A DNA stretch of 42,113 bases from Pseudomonadota bacterium (GTDB lineage Bacteria; Myxococcota_A; UBA796; CAJQPC01): contig JAAESX010000064.1 in assembly GCA_024228935.1 (NCBI GenBank), positions 1 through 42,113 of the forward strand. The letters are read 5' to 3'. Shown here piece by piece: positions 33,809-42,113 of the stretch. A program made the position numbers and the translations under genes. How positions within the stretch are numbered: the stretch's first letter is position 1; each line of letters begins with the position of its first letter. A model generated the notes under the pieces. The model was not told the DNA's origin, did no database searches, and was given only the letters and a program-made list of their open reading frames with translations.

Positions 33809-35398
33809 CTAGAGCCGCCGGCGGAGCTCGGTGTCCCGGATCCACCGCGAGTCCGACTCGGGGTGGTCCAGGGTGTAGTGCAGGCCGCGGCTCTCGCGGC
33901 GGCGGATGGCGCACTCGACGACCAGGCCGGCCACGTCCGCCAGGTTGCGGAGCTCGACGATGTCGCCGGACAGCTCGTACTCCCAGTAGTAGGCCCGGAT
34001 CTCCTCCTTCACGAGGTGGATCCGATGCCGCGCTCGCTTGAGCCGCCGCGTCGAGCGCACGATGCCAACGTAGTCCCACATGAACTGTCGGATCTCGGCC
34101 CAGGTGTGCTTGATGACGACCAGTTCGTCGGGCGGGATCGCCTCGCCGGTGTCCCAGGCGGGCACATGAGCCAGCTCTCCGCCGAGCCGGCTGGCCGCCG
34201 TCTCCACTGCGGCGTGCGCGAAGACCGCCGCCTCGAGCAGCGAGTTGGACGCGAGCCGATTGGCACCATGCAGGCCGGTGCACGAGGACTCGCCGACGAC
34301 GAACAGATTCTCGATGCTGCTCTCGCCGGTCAGCGAGGTCACCACGCCGCCACAGAAGTAGTGGCAGGCCGGAACGACCGGGATGGGGTCGGTCGTGATG
34401 TCGATCCCCAGCTCCAGGCAGCGCGCGTGGATGGCGGGGAAGTGGTCGCGCAGGAACTCGGGCGCGAGGTGGGTCATGTGCAGGAAGACGCAGTCGCTCC
34501 CCAGCCGCTTGATCTCTGCGTCGATGGCGCGGGCGACGACGTCTCGAGGGGCCAGCTCGAGCCGCTCGTCGTAGCGGCCCATGAACCGCTCGCCCTCTTC
34601 GTTTCGCAGGATGCCGCCCTCGCCCCGAAGCGCCTCGCTGATGAGGAAGCTCTTCGCCTCGGGGTGGTACAGGCAGGTCGGGTGGAACTGGACGAACTCC
34701 AGGTTCGCCATGTCCGCGCCGGCCCGCCAGGCCATCGCGATGCCGTCCCCCGTGGCGACGTTCGGGTTCGACGTGAACTTGTAGACCTTGCCCGCCCCAC
34801 CGGCACACAGCGCGACGACGCTCGCCCGATGGGCGTCCACATTCCCGGTCTTCAGATCGAGCACGTAGGCGCCGACAACCTGGTCGGGGAAGCGCTCCGG
34901 GGTGCCTGCCTGCCGCGCGAGCCAGGACGCCGTGACCAGCTCGACCGCCATCCGATGCTCGAGGATCGTGATGTTGGGGTGGGTGCGGATGGCCTCGACG
35001 AGCGCACGGATGATCTCGGCGCCCGTCTGGTCCTTCGCGTGCAGGATCCGCCGATGGCTGTGCCCGCCCTCACGCGTCAGGTCGTAGTCGGTCTGGTCGC
35101 GCGTGAACCGCACACCCCAGTCGATGAGCTCCTGGATCCGCGCGGGGCCGTTCGAGACGACGAACTCCACGGCCTCGCGCCGGCACAGCCCGGCTCCCGC
35201 GACCAGCGTGTCCTCGATGTGGGCCTCGAAGTGGTCCCTGTCGTCCCAGACCGCAGCGACACCGCCCTGCGCGTACCGGCTGTTCGACTCGCCGAGCTCG
35301 CCCTTGGTGATGAGCACGACGCGGCCGTGGCGGCTCGCCTTCAGCGCGAACAAGAGCCCCGCGAGGCCCGATCCAATGACCAGGAAGTCCGAGTCCAT
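33809..35398 (-). CDS. nadB: L-aspartate oxidase
   Basis: FAD enzyme that makes iminoaspartate for de novo NAD synthesis. The 529-residue product begins with the dinucleotide-binding motif VIGSGLAGLL, followed by ESNSRYAQGGVAAVW. The active-site region GGHSHRRILHAKDQTG and the typical CTGLHGANRLASNSLLEA are present. ATG at 35398 gives the family N terminus; an in-frame GTG 15 bp upstream is an alternative. nadA and nadC are not in the window. It is divergent from the lytic transglycosylase gene with only 29 bp between start codons, so their promoters must overlap. Confidence 0.95.
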   Translation of the reverse strand: MDSDFLVIGSGLAGLLFALKASRHGRVVLITKGELGESNSRYAQGGVAAVWDDRDHFEAHIEDTLVAGAGLCRREAVEFVVSNGPARIQELIDWGVRFTRDQTDYDLTREGGHSHRRILHAKDQTGAEIIRALVEAIRTHPNITILEHRMAVELVTASWLARQAGTPERFPDQVVGAYVLDLKTGNVDAHRASVVALCAGGAGKVYKFTSNPNVATGDGIAMAWRAGADMANLEFVQFHPTCLYHPEAKSFLISEALRGEGGILRNEEGERFMGRYDERLELAPRDVVARAIDAEIKRLGSDCVFLHMTHLAPEFLRDHFPAIHARCLELGIDITTDPIPVVPACHYFCGGVVTSLTGESSIENLFVVGESSCTGLHGANRLASNSLLEAAVFAHAAVETAASRLGGELAHVPAWDTGEAIPPDELVVIKHTWAEIRQFMWDYVGIVRSTRRLKRARHRIHLVKEEIRAYYWEYELSGDIVELRNLADVAGLVVECAIRRRESRGLHYTLDHPESDSRWIRDTELRRRL

Positions 35399-35427
35399 CC
35401 CGCGTTCTAGCACGATAGAGTCGGGCG

Positions 35428-36006
35428 ATGCTCTGGCTCCTCCTACCGATGTCGCACGCTGGCGACATCTACATCCACGAGGCGCCCGACGGCACCATCA
35501 CCTTCACGGACAACCCTCCGGCTCGACAGGGCTACGAGATGTTCCTGGAGGAGAAACCCCTCCCCGCGCCTTCGAAGATCAACTTCGCGACGTTCCCGCT
35601 GCTGGACTCGTTCGACGAGTACATCCTGGCGGCGTCCCTTCGCTACGGAGTGGACGCCGAGTTCATCAAGGCCGTCGCGATCGGCGAGTCCGGCATGAAC
35701 CCGAACGCCATCAGCCGGGCCGGGGCTCAAGGCCTCATGCAGATCATGCCCGCCACCGCGACCGAGCTCGGCGTCGAGGACCCGTTCGACGCTGAGCAGG
35801 CCATCGATGGCGGCACCCGGTACCTCAAGCAGCAACTCGAAGCGTTCGGGAGCTTCGAGCTGGCGCTCGCTGCGTACAACGGAGGCCCCCACAACGTGCG
35901 GAAATACAACGGGATTCCGCCGTTCGAGGAGACCGAGCGCTACGTCCCGCGCATCATGACCATCTACGAGTACCTGAACGTCGAGCGGCCCGTCCGCGTC
36001 GAGTAG
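35428..36006 (+). CDS. Lytic transglycosylase with N-terminal DUF4124-like domain
   Basis: Cleaves peptidoglycan glycan strands with formation of 1,6-anhydromuramic acid, in the periplasm. The 192-residue product has a short signal peptide (MLWLLLPMSHA), a small beta domain of DUF4124 type (DIYIHEAPDGTITFTDNPP), and a Slt70/MltE-like catalytic domain. GESGMNPNAISRAGAQGLMQ carries the catalytic Glu87, and AYNGGPHNVRKY is the usual second motif. GATAGAGT at about 35414-35421 is a -10-like box very close to the start, so the leader would be very short. pgsA follows after 15 bp. Confidence 0.92.
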   Translation: MLWLLLPMSHAGDIYIHEAPDGTITFTDNPPARQGYEMFLEEKPLPAPSKINFATFPLLDSFDEYILAASLRYGVDAEFIKAVAIGESGMNPNAISRAGAQGLMQIMPATATELGVEDPFDAEQAIDGGTRYLKQQLEAFGSFELALAAYNGGPHNVRKYNGIPPFEETERYVPRIMTIYEYLNVERPVRVE

Positions 36007-36021
36007 GGGTTACTCACGCGC

Positions 36022-36633
36022 ATGAGCGCGCCCTGGTATCGCCGGAAGGGGTTCTGGAACCTCCCGAACACCATCACGGTCGCACGCATGGTCGTCGTGC
36101 CAGTGATGGTCGGGCTGCTCTGGGACGAGCCCAAGGAGTACGAGGCCGTCATGGCCTGCGTGGTGTTCGTCGCCGCGATGCTCAGCGACATCCTGGACGG
36201 GTACCTGGCGCGCAAGTGGGAGCTCGTGTCGGTCGCCGGCGCCTTCCTGGACCCGCTCGCCGACAAGCTCATGGTCGCCACCACCATGGTCATGCTGGTC
36301 GCGCTCGGCTGGCTACCGGCCTGGATCGCCGCGCTCATCATCTGCCGCGAGCTGACCATCACGGCCCTGCGGACCGTGGCCCTGTCCGAGGGACTCACGC
36401 TCCCGGCGGACTCGCTCGGCAAGTTCAAGACGGCGTTCCAGTCGACCGCGCTGGGCTTCCTGCTGTGGCACTACGACACGCAGTACGTGCCGGGCCGTGT
36501 CGTCGACCCCGCCGAAGCCGGCATGGTCCTGATGTACATCGCCACGTTCTTCACCGTGCTGTCCGGCGGGAACTACCTGCGGAACTTCTTCATCCACGCC
36601 GCGGAGAAGGAACGCCGCGAGGGCCTGCGCTGA
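36022..36633 (+). CDS. pgsA: CDP-diacylglycerol-glycerol-3-phosphate 3-phosphatidyltransferase
   Basis: Membrane enzyme that makes phosphatidylglycerophosphate, the first committed step to phosphatidylglycerol and cardiolipin. The 203-residue product has the full CDP-alcohol phosphotransferase signature: Asp56 and Asp59-Gly60, Ala63-Arg64, Gly73, Asp77 and Asp81 in SDILDGYLARKWELV and AGAFLDPLADK. Several hydrophobic helices surround it, and RELTITALRTVAL is characteristic of PgsA. It is probably co-transcribed with the lytic transglycosylase gene. It converges on the lipoprotein gene with 16 bp between them. Confidence 0.93.
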   Translation: MSAPWYRRKGFWNLPNTITVARMVVVPVMVGLLWDEPKEYEAVMACVVFVAAMLSDILDGYLARKWELVSVAGAFLDPLADKLMVATTMVMLVALGWLPAWIAALIICRELTITALRTVALSEGLTLPADSLGKFKTAFQSTALGFLLWHYDTQYVPGRVVDPAEAGMVLMYIATFFTVLSGGNYLRNFFIHAAEKERREGLR

Positions 36634-36649
36634 CGCCCCCGCCAGCGGT

Positions 36650-38170
36650 TCAGCCGTTCGTGTCGATGTAGAGCTTGTAGGTCGCGGTGCACGCCGCGGG
36701 GTCCCACGTGTTGGCGTAGACCCGGATGTACCAGTCGTCTTCGTCGTAGTCGACGAGGCTCCCCTCGAACGCGACGCTGAGCTTGCCGGCTCCAGCATCC
36801 GAGTCCGAGATCGACGGGGTGCTGCCGTTGGCGTCCCAGAGCTCCAGGGTCCAGTTGCCCGCGGTCGGGAGCCCGGTGACCTGGATCTCGAACTCGGCGT
36901 TGTCGTACCAGTCGTCGTCGACGTCGCTGTGGAACCAGTCCTCTTCGACCGGCCCATGGATGGTCAGGCCCGAGATCGTCAGCGTGTCCCCAGCCCAGAG
37001 GAAGCCGTCATCGACCTCGCCCAGGTCGTAGTAGCTGTACTCGTCGTCGTTCTGTTCGTACCCGTCCCACCAGTCTTCGTTGACGTCGCCATCGCAGTCG
37101 TTGTCGACCTCGTCGCAGACCTCGGTGTTGCCGGTGTAGATGTCGGCGTCGGTGTCGTCGCAGTCGCCTTCGTTCTCGGTCTGGCCGTCGCCGTCGTCGT
37201 CCCAGTTGTTCGGGTCGATCACGGTGAGCGAGACGCTATCGCTGCCCTCGTTCGTCTCCGAGTCGACGGCGAGCAGCGTCACGTTGTGCACGCCCTCGGT
37301 CAGCGAGACCGCGTGGGACACCGTGCCGCTGGAGTCCGAAGCGCCGCTCCACAGCGTGCCGTCGTAGTCGCTGGACCAGGCCAGCGCGAGGTCCTGCGGG
37401 TCGTCGATGTCGTCCGAGACCTCGGCCTCGAGGTTGATGAGGTCCGTCGTCCAGAAGGTGTCGCCCGTGCCCGGCGAGAGGATGGCGACGGTCGGCCGGC
37501 CGTCCTCATCGATGTAGACCGAGACCTCGTCGGAGCCCACTTTGCCTTCGTCGTCGACCGCCGTGAGCGAGATGACGTGGGTCGTCATGGGGGTGAGCTG
37601 GGTGAGGTCGACGCTGACCGCCCCATTGGCCTCGGGGTAGCCCTCCCAGAGGATGCCGTCGTAGCTGCTGACGATGCTCGCCTGGAGCAGGTCGTACGCC
37701 GTCAGATCGTCGGTGACCGCCCCGACCACGGTGAAGACCTGGTTGAACGTGAACGTGTCGCCGTCGACCGGTCCGAGGATGACGACCGAGGGCGCGCCGA
37801 CGACGTCATCGCCGAGGCCGACCTCGATCGTGATGGTGTCCGTCGCGGACTCGCCGCCGTCGTCGATGGCCGTCAGCGTGATGGCGTGGGTGCCACCCGT
37901 CAGCTCGGTGACCGGGAAGATGACGATGCCGTCGGCGTCGGGGACCGAGGTGCCGAGCTCGCCGTCGATCGACGACGTCCACGTGACCGTGAGCGTCTCG
38001 GAGTCCTGCTGGTCGTCGCGGGCGACGCCCTCGAGCTCGATGGTCTCGCCCGGCGCGTAGACCTCCCCCTCGAGGGGATTGCTGATCGTGACCGAGGGCG
38101 GCGTGTTGTACACGCCGACGTTCTGGTCATTGCACCCGCAGAGCGCGAGTAGGAAGGAGGCAGAGCTCAT
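36650..38170 (-). CDS. Ig-like repeat lipoprotein with MopE-type metal-binding motif
   Basis: The 506-residue product begins with a lipoprotein signal (lipobox LALCG). Three Ig-like repeats of about 100 residues, each opening PPSVTISNP, PSVVILGP or PTVAILSP and containing THVISLTAVDDEG-like strands, are followed by DDDGDGQTENEGDCDDTDAD. Then comes a paired-cysteine stretch (EVCDEVDNDCDGDVNED), the putative metal-binding motif of MopE-like secreted proteins of Myxococcota. A C-terminal beta domain of about 120 residues follows. A surface-exposed, calcium-stabilised adhesion or scaffold protein is plausible. It is strongly acidic. No export partner is nearby. ATG at 38170 is the only start that keeps the signal. 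Confidence 0.82.
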   Translation of the reverse strand: MSSASFLLALCGCNDQNVGVYNTPPSVTISNPLEGEVYAPGETIELEGVARDDQQDSETLTVTWTSSIDGELGTSVPDADGIVIFPVTELTGGTHAITLTAIDDGGESATDTITIEVGLGDDVVGAPSVVILGPVDGDTFTFNQVFTVVGAVTDDLTAYDLLQASIVSSYDGILWEGYPEANGAVSVDLTQLTPMTTHVISLTAVDDEGKVGSDEVSVYIDEDGRPTVAILSPGTGDTFWTTDLINLEAEVSDDIDDPQDLALAWSSDYDGTLWSGASDSSGTVSHAVSLTEGVHNVTLLAVDSETNEGSDSVSLTVIDPNNWDDDGDGQTENEGDCDDTDADIYTGNTEVCDEVDNDCDGDVNEDWWDGYEQNDDEYSYYDLGEVDDGFLWAGDTLTISGLTIHGPVEEDWFHSDVDDDWYDNAEFEIQVTGLPTAGNWTLELWDANGSTPSISDSDAGAGKLSVAFEGSLVDYDEDDWYIRVYANTWDPAACTATYKLYIDTNG

Positions 38171-38211
38171 GCACGTCCTCGGGTCGGTGCCGGCCGAAGT
38201 CTATCTGCCGG

Positions 38212-39147
38212 TCAAGCGCCTGTCAGGAGCCAGTTTCGGAAGCTGGCAAGCCCATCCTCCAAGGAAACCGTGGGTTTCCACCCGAGCGCCTTGGTCGCGG
38301 CGGTGACGTCGGCGAAGGTTGACGGCACATCGCCCGGCTGGTCAGGCGCCTGCTCGACACGGAGCTCGACGCCGAGGGTCCCTGCGAGCCCCTCCAGCAG
38401 CCCGTTCAGGGAGATCGGTGAGCTGCTGCCGAGGTTCAAGACGCGGTAGCCATCGGGCTGGTCCAGCGACATCAGCATCCCGCGGACGATGTCGGTGACG
38501 AAGGTGTAGTCGCGGGTGGAGGTGCCATCGCCGAACCGGACGATCGGCTGACCCGCGAGCGCCTTTCGAGCGAAGAGGTGGATCGCCATCTCCGGCCGCT
38601 GCCGGGGCCCGTAGACCGTGAAGAGACGGAGCGAGGTCGCCTGCAGCTCGCGGGTACAGCAAGCGGCGTGGATCAGGAGCTCGCCCGCGAGCTTCGTGGC
38701 GGCGTAGGGCGAGACCGGCTTGTGGACCGGGTCGGACTCGCGAAACGGCCCGTTGAGGCGGGCGCCGTAGACCGAGCTCGAGCTCGCATACACGAGGTTC
38801 GTCACGCCTGCGGTCGAGCACTCGTCGAGCAGGACCTGCGTGCCGCGCACGTTGTTGTCGACGTAGAGCTCGGGCTCGGTGATCGAGCGCCGAACCCCGG
38901 GGCGCGCCGCCAGGTGGATCACGCCGTCCACGCCGTCCAATGCGGCACCCAGCGCAGCACGGTCCCGTAGATCAGCCTCGACGACGCGGACGCCTGGGGC
39001 GAAGGCCGCGGCATTCGCCCGCTTCAACGCCGGCTCGTAGTAGGCGTCGAAGCAGTCGACGACGGTGACCTCGTCGCCACGCGCGGCGAGAGCCGAGACG
39101 ACATGCGAGCCGATGAACCCCGCGCCTCCGGTGACCAGGACGTGCAT
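38212..39147 (-). CDS. NAD-dependent sugar-nucleotide epimerase/dehydratase
   Basis: Extended short-chain dehydrogenase of 311 residues with the NAD-binding GGAGFIGSH (7-15), Ser/Thr in ASSSSVYG (121-128) and the catalytic Tyr148-xxx-Lys152 pair in YAATK. RLFTVYGPRQRPEMAIHLFA resembles UDP-glucuronate or UDP-glucose 4-epimerases, so a role in surface polysaccharide precursors is likely; the exact sugar is undecided. It is transcribed toward the Ig/MopE lipoprotein gene and divergent from pyrD with 40 bp between starts. Confidence 0.88.
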   Translation of the reverse strand: MHVLVTGGAGFIGSHVVSALAARGDEVTVVDCFDAYYEPALKRANAAAFAPGVRVVEADLRDRAALGAALDGVDGVIHLAARPGVRRSITEPELYVDNNVRGTQVLLDECSTAGVTNLVYASSSSVYGARLNGPFRESDPVHKPVSPYAATKLAGELLIHAACCTRELQATSLRLFTVYGPRQRPEMAIHLFARKALAGQPIVRFGDGTSTRDYTFVTDIVRGMLMSLDQPDGYRVLNLGSSSPISLNGLLEGLAGTLGVELRVEQAPDQPGDVPSTFADVTAATKALGWKPTVSLEDGLASFRNWLLTGA

Positions 39148-39187
39148 CGATCCAGCCTACCAGCGCTCGACGTGCTACCGAGGCGAC

Positions 39188-40195
39188 GTGCTGGACCTCG
39201 CCTACGCTGCGCTGAAGCCCATCCTCTTCTCGATGGACGCGGAGACCGCCCACGAACGCGTCCTGGGTCTCGCGTCGAGTATGCCCGGGCTCGTCCGGGC
39301 GCTGACGCCGGACCGACGCCCCCCAGCATCGCTGGCCCGGGATGTCGCCGGCGTCCGCTTCGCCTCCCCCGTCGGGCTCGCCGCCGGCCTGGACAAGAAC
39401 GGTGAGGCCCTCGCCATCTGGGACCGGCTCGGCTTCGGATTCATCGAGATCGGGACGGTCACGCCGCGTCCCCAGGCCGGGAACCCGCGGCCTCGCGTGC
39501 ATCGCCTGGTGGCCCACCGGGCGGTCGTGAACAGCATGGGCTTCCCGAGTGACGGGATGGCCACCATGCGCGCTCAGCTCGAGACCACGCGGACCCAGGG
39601 GCGCTGGCCGTCGGTGCCCGTCGGCATCAACCTCGGGAAGAACAAGACGACCTCGGCCGAGTCCGCCGGCGACGACTACGCCGAGCTCGCCCGGGAGCTA
39701 CAAGAGTTCGCCGACTACTTCGTCGTGAACGTGAGCTCGCCAAACACGCCGGGACTGCGCGACCTCCAGACCGTCGAGCCGCTGCGCCGGATCGTCCGCG
39801 CCACGCTGGACGAAGCAGGCGACGTGCCCGTGTTCGTGAAGTTCGCCCCGGACCTCGACGACGACGGCCTGACCGCCGGCGTCGAGGGCTCGATCGCCGA
39901 AGGGGCCCAAGGGATCATCGCGACCAACACGACACGGCAGCGCTTCGGCATCGCCGAGGCCGAGGAGCTCACCGGCGGCCTGTCCGGAGCGCCGCTGAAG
40001 CCCCTCGCGCACGAGCGAATCGCCCTGGCCCTCCAGGCGGCCGGAACCACGCCCGTGATCGGGGTCGGCGGCGTGCTGGGCCCCCAGGACGCCACGGACT
40101 ACCTGGAGCTCGGCTGCGCCGCCGTCCAGGTGTACACGGGCTTCATCTACGCCGGTCCGGGCCTGCCCCACGCCATCAACGAAGCGCTGCGCTAG
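39188..40195 (+). CDS. pyrD: Dihydroorotate dehydrogenase (quinone), class 2
   Basis: FMN enzyme that oxidises dihydroorotate and passes electrons to quinone at the inner membrane. The 335-residue product has the class 2 N-terminal helix region (LAYAALKPILFSMDAETAHE) that binds quinone, the FMN site (FASPVGLAAGLDKNGEAL), FIEIGTVTPRPQAGNPRPR, and NVSSPNTPGLRDLQ with the catalytic serine of class 2 enzymes. GTG at 39188 is chosen because it gives the standard length and N terminus and follows GAGG by 5 bp; the frame is open 41 codons further upstream without meaning. Its stop codon overlaps that of the convergent hydrolase gene in a single CTAG. Confidence 0.94.
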   Translation: MLDLAYAALKPILFSMDAETAHERVLGLASSMPGLVRALTPDRRPPASLARDVAGVRFASPVGLAAGLDKNGEALAIWDRLGFGFIEIGTVTPRPQAGNPRPRVHRLVAHRAVVNSMGFPSDGMATMRAQLETTRTQGRWPSVPVGINLGKNKTTSAESAGDDYAELARELQEFADYFVVNVSSPNTPGLRDLQTVEPLRRIVRATLDEAGDVPVFVKFAPDLDDDGLTAGVEGSIAEGAQGIIATNTTRQRFGIAEAEELTGGLSGAPLKPLAHERIALALQAAGTTPVIGVGGVLGPQDATDYLELGCAAVQVYTGFIYAGPGLPHAINEALR

Positions 40196-41085
40196 CGCTT
40201 CCGACGGTCTCCGAACCGTGAGTCCGAGCGAGCAGGCGACGGGTCGCGCGAGACACGTCGTGCACGACCGACCCCCTCGTCGGGACGAAACGCATCGATC
40301 TCGCGGACCTGGCGACCGTGAGGTGCCTGCATCCACTCTCCGACGGCGCGCGTGTGGCGCTCGCCGCCAGGCTCCAGCTGCGGGAGGTGGGCGAGATCAT
40401 CGAAGCGCCAGAGCACGCAGTCGTAGTGATCGGCCAGGAGCCGGCTCCCGTACAGCGAGGCGGCTCCATCGTTCAGGCCGTGGGTCACGAGGATCGGGGC
40501 GCCGATGTCCTGAGCCGTGACGACCGGTCTCCGGCGAACCATGTCTCTCACCATGCCGTTGGGCCACGGCCCGATACGAGCCATCGCGCGCTCCTGGTCC
40601 GCCGGGGTCAGCAGCGAGAGGCCGGTGTCGACGTACGCCCGACGCCCCATCGTGAGGTTCCGACCGCGCACGACGGCCAGCAGCGACGGCAGGATCGCCC
40701 CGATCCCAGCGCGTGTCGGGAGGTGGGGGACCGACCCACAGGGCACGGGGGCCACGAGCACCACGGCCGCCACGTCGACCTCGGCGGCGACCACCTGCGC
40801 CGCCAGTCCACCGGCGGAGTGACCCACCAGGATCGGCGGCTCGTCGAACGCCGAGACCGCGTCGCGGACCGCCCGGTACACGTCCTCCATGCGGACGTCA
40901 CGGCCGGCGTCATCGCCATGGCCGGGAAGGTCCATCGCCCATGAAGAGAAGCCCATGCTCGCCAGGATGCGCTGGTCGCGCTCCCACAGCCAGGCGCCCA
41001 GGCTGATGCCATGGATCAGCAGCAGTGGCGGCCCCTCGGGGGCGGCGGCAGGCACGTGTACGGCGGCGGGGGGTCCCTTCACCAC
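40192..41085 (-). CDS. Alpha/beta hydrolase
   Basis: The 297-residue product has the fold's markers: oxyanion hole LLIHGISLGAWLWE, MDLPGHGDDAG, nucleophile elbow LVGHSAGG, an Asp in THGLNDGAAS, and a His in DLAHLPQLEPGGE. Substrate is unknown; the family includes esterases, lactonases and thioesterases. GTG at 41085 or the next codon at 41082 is the likely start because upstream codons lie outside the fold and run into the divergent gene. The last ~45 residues are Arg-rich and look like a non-conserved extension. It shares its stop CTAG with pyrD and starts 33 bp from the divergent gene. Confidence 0.83.
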   Translation of the reverse strand: MVKGPPAAVHVPAAAPEGPPLLLIHGISLGAWLWERDQRILASMGFSSWAMDLPGHGDDAGRDVRMEDVYRAVRDAVSAFDEPPILVGHSAGGLAAQVVAAEVDVAAVVLVAPVPCGSVPHLPTRAGIGAILPSLLAVVRGRNLTMGRRAYVDTGLSLLTPADQERAMARIGPWPNGMVRDMVRRRPVVTAQDIGAPILVTHGLNDGAASLYGSRLLADHYDCVLWRFDDLAHLPQLEPGGERHTRAVGEWMQAPHGRQVREIDAFRPDEGVGRARRVSRDPSPARSDSRFGDRRKR

Positions 41086-41118
41086 GCGCTGGTAACGCCG
41101 CGTGCGACGCTGTGCCCG

Positions 41119-42018
41119 ATGACACCCCTGCCCGAGCTCGCGAGGGAGGCGGAGCGCCTCCGATTCCGCCAGGAATGGCACCTGCCGGTCGATCCGGCCC
41201 GTGTCGTCGAGGTCCAGTCCGAGCTCCTGCGTCGGCACCCGTGGCACCCCCTGGCCCTGAACATCCGCGCCCTCGAGGTGCTCCCCGAGACGGGGCTCCC
41301 CTCCCCTGGTGACAGCCTCGCCCCAGCCGCGCGCCTGTTCGCGCGCGGCGACCTGGCAGGCACCCTGGCCGCGCTCGTTCCCGACCCTCGCACCGACGAC
41401 ACACGCGCTCGGGTGCTCCTGCTCCTCGGCGAGCTCGACCAGGCGGCGGCGCTCGCCGACCGGGCCAACCGGAGGCTCCCCGGTCGTCCGTCACTGCTGG
41501 CGCTGCGCGGGCGCATCCGTCTGGGCCAGGGCGACAACCGCGGTGCCTGGGGCGACGCCATCGAGGCGCTCGTCCAAAACCCGCTGCACGGCGGGGCGCG
41601 CGTCCTCCTTCGGGCTGCAGGCTCCGCAACGGGCCGGAAGCTCCTGCGGATCCCCCTGCGCGCGCCTGTCCGTCCGACGGACGACGGCATCGAGCCGCTG
41701 CAGAAGCTGAGCGACCGCGCCCTCGCCGCCTGGCGAGCCTGGCACCGGGCGGGGGCCTCCGTCGAGGACCTCGCGCCCGGGGCCGCCTCTCACCTTGCCC
41801 TGCTGACGGCCTGGCGCGGCGCGGGCGGGCCCGACGAGCGCTTCGACGAGAGCGACCACACCATCCAGACGCTCGACCGATGGCAGCGCTCCGGGCTTCT
41901 CACCGCGTACGAGTGGAGCACCGGCCTCACCCCCGCGACCGCCGAAGCGTTCAGAACGTGGAACACCTCAGGCCACGAGGACCTGAGGCGTTTCTGGAGA
42001 GACGGTCTGCTGGCCTAG
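41119..42018 (+). CDS. Unrecognised cytoplasmic protein with a TPR-like middle region
   Basis: The 299-residue product has no signal peptide or membrane helix. Residues about 1-170 look like helical hairpins of TPR type (VEVQSELLRRHPWHPLALNI, RVLLLLGELDQAAALADRAN, LALRGRIRLGQGDNRGAWGD). The C-terminal third is helical and Trp-rich (WRAWHRAGASVEDLAPGAAS; TAEAFRTWNTSGHEDLRRFW). I do not recognise a family. ATG at 41119 gives the first sensible residues; an upstream extension of the frame overlaps the divergent hydrolase gene. The TAG stop lies in the CTAG where the second IS copy begins, so the gene is probably intact at its 3' end. Confidence 0.65.
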   Translation: MTPLPELAREAERLRFRQEWHLPVDPARVVEVQSELLRRHPWHPLALNIRALEVLPETGLPSPGDSLAPAARLFARGDLAGTLAALVPDPRTDDTRARVLLLLGELDQAAALADRANRRLPGRPSLLALRGRIRLGQGDNRGAWGDAIEALVQNPLHGGARVLLRAAGSATGRKLLRIPLRAPVRPTDDGIEPLQKLSDRALAAWRAWHRAGASVEDLAPGAASHLALLTAWRGAGGPDERFDESDHTIQTLDRWQRSGLLTAYEWSTGLTPATAEAFRTWNTSGHEDLRRFWRDGLLA

Positions 42019-42019
42019 C

Positions 42020-42113
42020 TGAGTTGTCCCAACAGGTCATTCAGATGGGGAAGACCCCGGCCTGACCTGGGAGGGTTGTTTTGAAACAGGACAACCACCC
42101 ACCCAGGACAGAC
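42020..42113 (+). mobile_element. 5' end of a second IS481-like copy (right arm of the inverted repeat)
   Basis: Exact reverse complement of 64-157. The element begins TGAGTTGTCCC one base after the TAG stop of the preceding gene and runs out of the window just before the point where the transposase start codon lies in the left copy. The flanking sequence CCTAGC again fits NCTAGN. Because the window ends inside the repeat, it probably marks a contig break at a multi-copy element. Confidence 0.65.

Overview
The window is high-GC (clearly well above 60 %) DNA that most resembles an uncultured member of the Myxococcota / former Deltaproteobacteria. The reasons are a Glt/Nfs-type envelope gene array, lipoproteins with choice-of-anchor, Ig-like and MopE-like metal-binding repeats, TonB receptors with a carboxypeptidase-regulatory domain, and TPR-rich periplasmic proteins. 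It carries about 34 complete protein genes, one tRNA-Cys, and the 5' ends of two copies of one insertion sequence. Most -10-like boxes I could find fit TANNNT.

Boundaries. A perfect 94-bp inverted repeat lies at 64-157 and 42020-42113. At the left it runs into an open frame reading out of the window whose first 20 codons look like an IS481-family transposase start. Both copies abut a CTAG that contains the stop codon of the neighbouring gene (recQ at the left, an unrecognised gene at the right). The segment is therefore probably a contig bounded by two copies of one IS.

160-2374: a RecQ helicase fused to a phosphoribosyltransferase domain (minus strand), divergent from tRNA-Cys(GCA) and its terminator. 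2467-7797: a tightly coupled operon of ExbB, ExbD, TonB, a TonB-dependent receptor that carries its own TonB C-terminal domain, and a lipoprotein.

7950-20097: an eight-gene array A-B-C-D-E-F-G-H. Topology and order match the nfsA-H / gltA-H genes of Myxococcus, which specify spore-coat assembly and gliding-motility envelope complexes: two outer-membrane barrels, a TPR protein, a very long TPR protein, a TPR lipoprotein, a small periplasmic protein, an FHA-TM-TonB-like inner-membrane protein and a third barrel. In Myxococcus these complexes are driven by a TolQ/TolR-type proton channel encoded elsewhere; here an ExbB/ExbD pair lies directly upstream. Three presumed promoter regions in the array (before A, F and H) share a TTGAC-N7-(T/G)GACA direct repeat with 11-bp period, and a GTCTT element about 59 bp downstream. 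This candidate self-contained trans-envelope machine is the main discovery lead.

20161-24856: a choice-of-anchor lipoprotein, a ribosomal protein L3 gene outside any ribosomal operon, a two-subunit 3-oxoacid CoA-transferase whose first ribosome-binding site lies inside a hairpin, and guaB. 25048-33808: a TPR-associated TRAP transporter (TatT, DctP and a fused DctQM with a novel ~360-residue N-terminal extension), then an alpha/beta hydrolase, pyrE, a small lipoprotein and an Xaa-Pro aminopeptidase in one compact run. 33809-42018: housekeeping genes (nadB, a lytic transglycosylase, pgsA, an NAD-dependent epimerase, pyrD), a large Ig/MopE-type lipoprotein, a second alpha/beta hydrolase and an unrecognised gene. 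Convergent pairs there are packed stop to stop.
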